From Hippophae tibetana (lineage: Eukaryota; Streptophyta; Magnoliopsida; Rosales; Elaeagnaceae): DNA of 64,000 nucleotides. This document shows positions 62,435 through 64,000 of this stretch, piece by piece. The translations under genes and the position numbers were made by a program. The DNA lies in the NCBI GenBank assembly GCA_037013495.1, contig CM072807.1, forward strand, positions 2,949,001 through 3,013,000, in the 5' to 3' direction. Positions within the stretch are counted from its first letter, which is position 1; each line of letters opens with the position of its first letter. The notes beneath the pieces are model-generated. The model was not told the origin of the DNA. It searched no databases and saw only the letters and a program-made list of their open reading frames with translations.

Positions 62435-64000
62435 ATGAGTTGTTTTTCGTGTTTTTCATCCCAAGAAAAGAAAGCAACTAAGAGATCAAAAAGCTCAAGT
62501 AGAGAACAACTGCCTCCTACAATTCCCCATGGGGAACCCCCTCTCATACCTCAATCCCGACCTGGTAAGTTCACGTGTTGAACACATACTTTCGACATTT
62601 ATTTTTATAATGTGAATATTTATTTATATGAATATACAAATTGAAAAACAAAATATTACAGAAAATTTAATTTATGTTAAATGCCAACGAGGATTTATGA
62701 AAAAAAAATACTGGGTTATGAAATGATTTAACATCAACAATTTTGGAAAATAATTTTGAAACAACATTCAAAATATCATTGAATTAAGAAATTGAGTGTT
62801 TTTAGTATTTCTTAGAATTGAATACAATGGGGATCTTATATGATGCTTTTGAATTGTTTAATGTACAGAAAATTCAAAGCCAAAACCATCACCACCAACA
62901 GATGAAGCCATAAGCCATTATAAGCCTGCAGAGTTAAATAAAGAAACAGGTAAAAATAATATAGTTGCACAAACTTTCACATTCCGTGATTTGGCAACAA
63001 CAACAAAGAATTTCAGACAAGAATGTTTGATTGGCGAGGGTGGTTTTGGAAGAGTTTATAAGGGCAAACTGGAAAAAACAAACAGTCCCTTATGATGATA
63101 TATTTCTTTTGATTAGTATATTTAGTTTATTAATTCATAATCAAATATGATAAAAAGGGTTTTGAGTAGTGACAATTTGCTAAATTTTGTTCAGACTGTA
63201 GCAGTGAAACAACTAGATAGGAATGGATTGCAAGGAAACAGAGAGTTTCTTGTTGAGGTTTTGATGTTTAGTCTCTTACACCATCAAAATTTAGTTAATC
63301 TTATTGGATATTGTGCTGATGGTGATCAGAGACTTCTTGTTTATGAGCACATGCCATTGGGATCTTTGGAAGATCATTTGCTAGGTATCAATTGTTTTCT
63401 TTTCTTTCTCTTTAATAGTAGATCGTCAAAGATTTGCATTTGAAGTATACTTCATTATTTGAATTAATAATTTGACAATAAGACTCACCCGCTCCATTTC
63501 AAGCCATCATTTGATTTAAAAAAAAATTCATGAAGTCCATATGATGAAGTATACTTCAACAAATGAAGTTTATTCCACATGACGAAACATTGATCATCAT
63601 ATGAATTTCAAAAAGCATTAAGTATATTTTATTTAATGTGTTTTGGTTTATTTCAGATCTTCCACCAAATCCAATGCCTCTAGATTGGTACACAAGAATG
63701 AAAATAGCATTAGGTGCTGCTAAAGGTCTAGAGTATTTGCATGATAAAGTCAATCCACCAGTTATCTACCGTGATTTAAAATCCTCTAACATCTTGTTGG
63801 ACAAAGAATACAATGCAAAACTCTCAGATTTTGGGTTAGCCAAACTTGGACCTCTTGGAGATAAGACTCATGTATCATCTAGAATAATGGGAACTTATGG
63901 ATATTGTGCACCTGAGTATCAAAGAACAGGTCAACTTACAGTGAAGTCTGATGTTTATAGTTTTGGTGTTGTTTTGTTGGAGCTAGTTACGGGAAGAAGA
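62435..64000 (+). CDS. Class VII receptor-like cytoplasmic kinase (PBS1-like), 3' end outside window
   Basis: Ser/Thr kinase of the RLCK-VII/PBL type, which relays signals from plasma-membrane receptors. Exons: 62435-62564, 62869 to about 63084, about 63195-63384, 63657 to beyond 64000. The N-terminus [13 protein letters not shown] has Cys3 and Cys6, likely palmitoylation sites, and no Gly2 for myristoylation. Kinase motifs: [11 protein letters not shown] (P-loop), [10 protein letters not shown] (ATP-anchoring Lys), YRDLKSSN (catalytic loop, RD type), [18 protein letters not shown] and [13 protein letters not shown]; the window ends in LVTGRR. The closest remembered group is PBL24/25/26 of Arabidopsis. 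The intron 2 borders are odd: no clean GT donor follows GKLEKTN in the phase needed for an acceptor just before TVAVK, so exon 2/3 limits are uncertain. Confidence 0.9.

Overview
This is nuclear DNA from a flowering plant, most likely a eudicot. It is very AT-rich. The genes are split by GT-AG introns, and their products resemble Arabidopsis families. Long gene-free stretches carry decayed Ty1/copia, CACTA, TRIM and MITE sequence. No prokaryotic features, CRISPR arrays, rRNA or tRNA genes were found. I cannot name the species.

Five protein-coding loci are supported. (1) A minus-strand nucleostemin-like nucleolar GTPase (NSN1/GNL3 family) covers about 1-3420 and runs off the left edge. (2) An eight-exon gene at 7865-11786 encodes a conserved-looking protein of about 513 aa with a hydrophobic C-terminus; I do not recognise it, and it needs one GC-AG intron. 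(3) A single-exon TDIF-type CLE peptide precursor lies at 36964-37323 and ends in HEVPSGPNPISN. (4) A 17-exon, 759-aa NHL-repeat protein of the EMB1974 type spans 49874-61321; its last intron has swollen to about 2.9 kb through a dead copia insertion. (5) A class VII receptor-like cytoplasmic kinase (PBS1-like, PBL24/25/26 clade) starts at 62435 and runs off the right edge.

Between the genes: 3.4-7.3 kb holds a 155-bp tandem duplication and a structurally complete 341-bp TRIM retrotransposon. 12-25 kb is AT-rich and holds a decayed minus-strand viroplasmin-like remnant, a MITE, and the remains of a CACTA element with an Ulp1-type peptidase exon and an array of hairpin subterminal repeats. 25.1-29.4 kb is a two-LTR copia element with broken frames. 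33.9-36.2 kb is a deleted CACTA element. 41.9-47.2 kb is an older copia element that itself appears to be interrupted.

From memory, the order NSN1 - EMB1974 - PBL26 matches adjacent Arabidopsis loci At3g07050-07060-07070. TDIF genes also sit beside PBL kinases at CLE41/PBL25 and CLE44/PBL24. The window therefore looks like an ancestral block stretched by transposons. I see no operon-like or clearly novel multi-gene system. The best leads are the unrecognised gene, the unusual splice sites, and the TRIM and CACTA structures.
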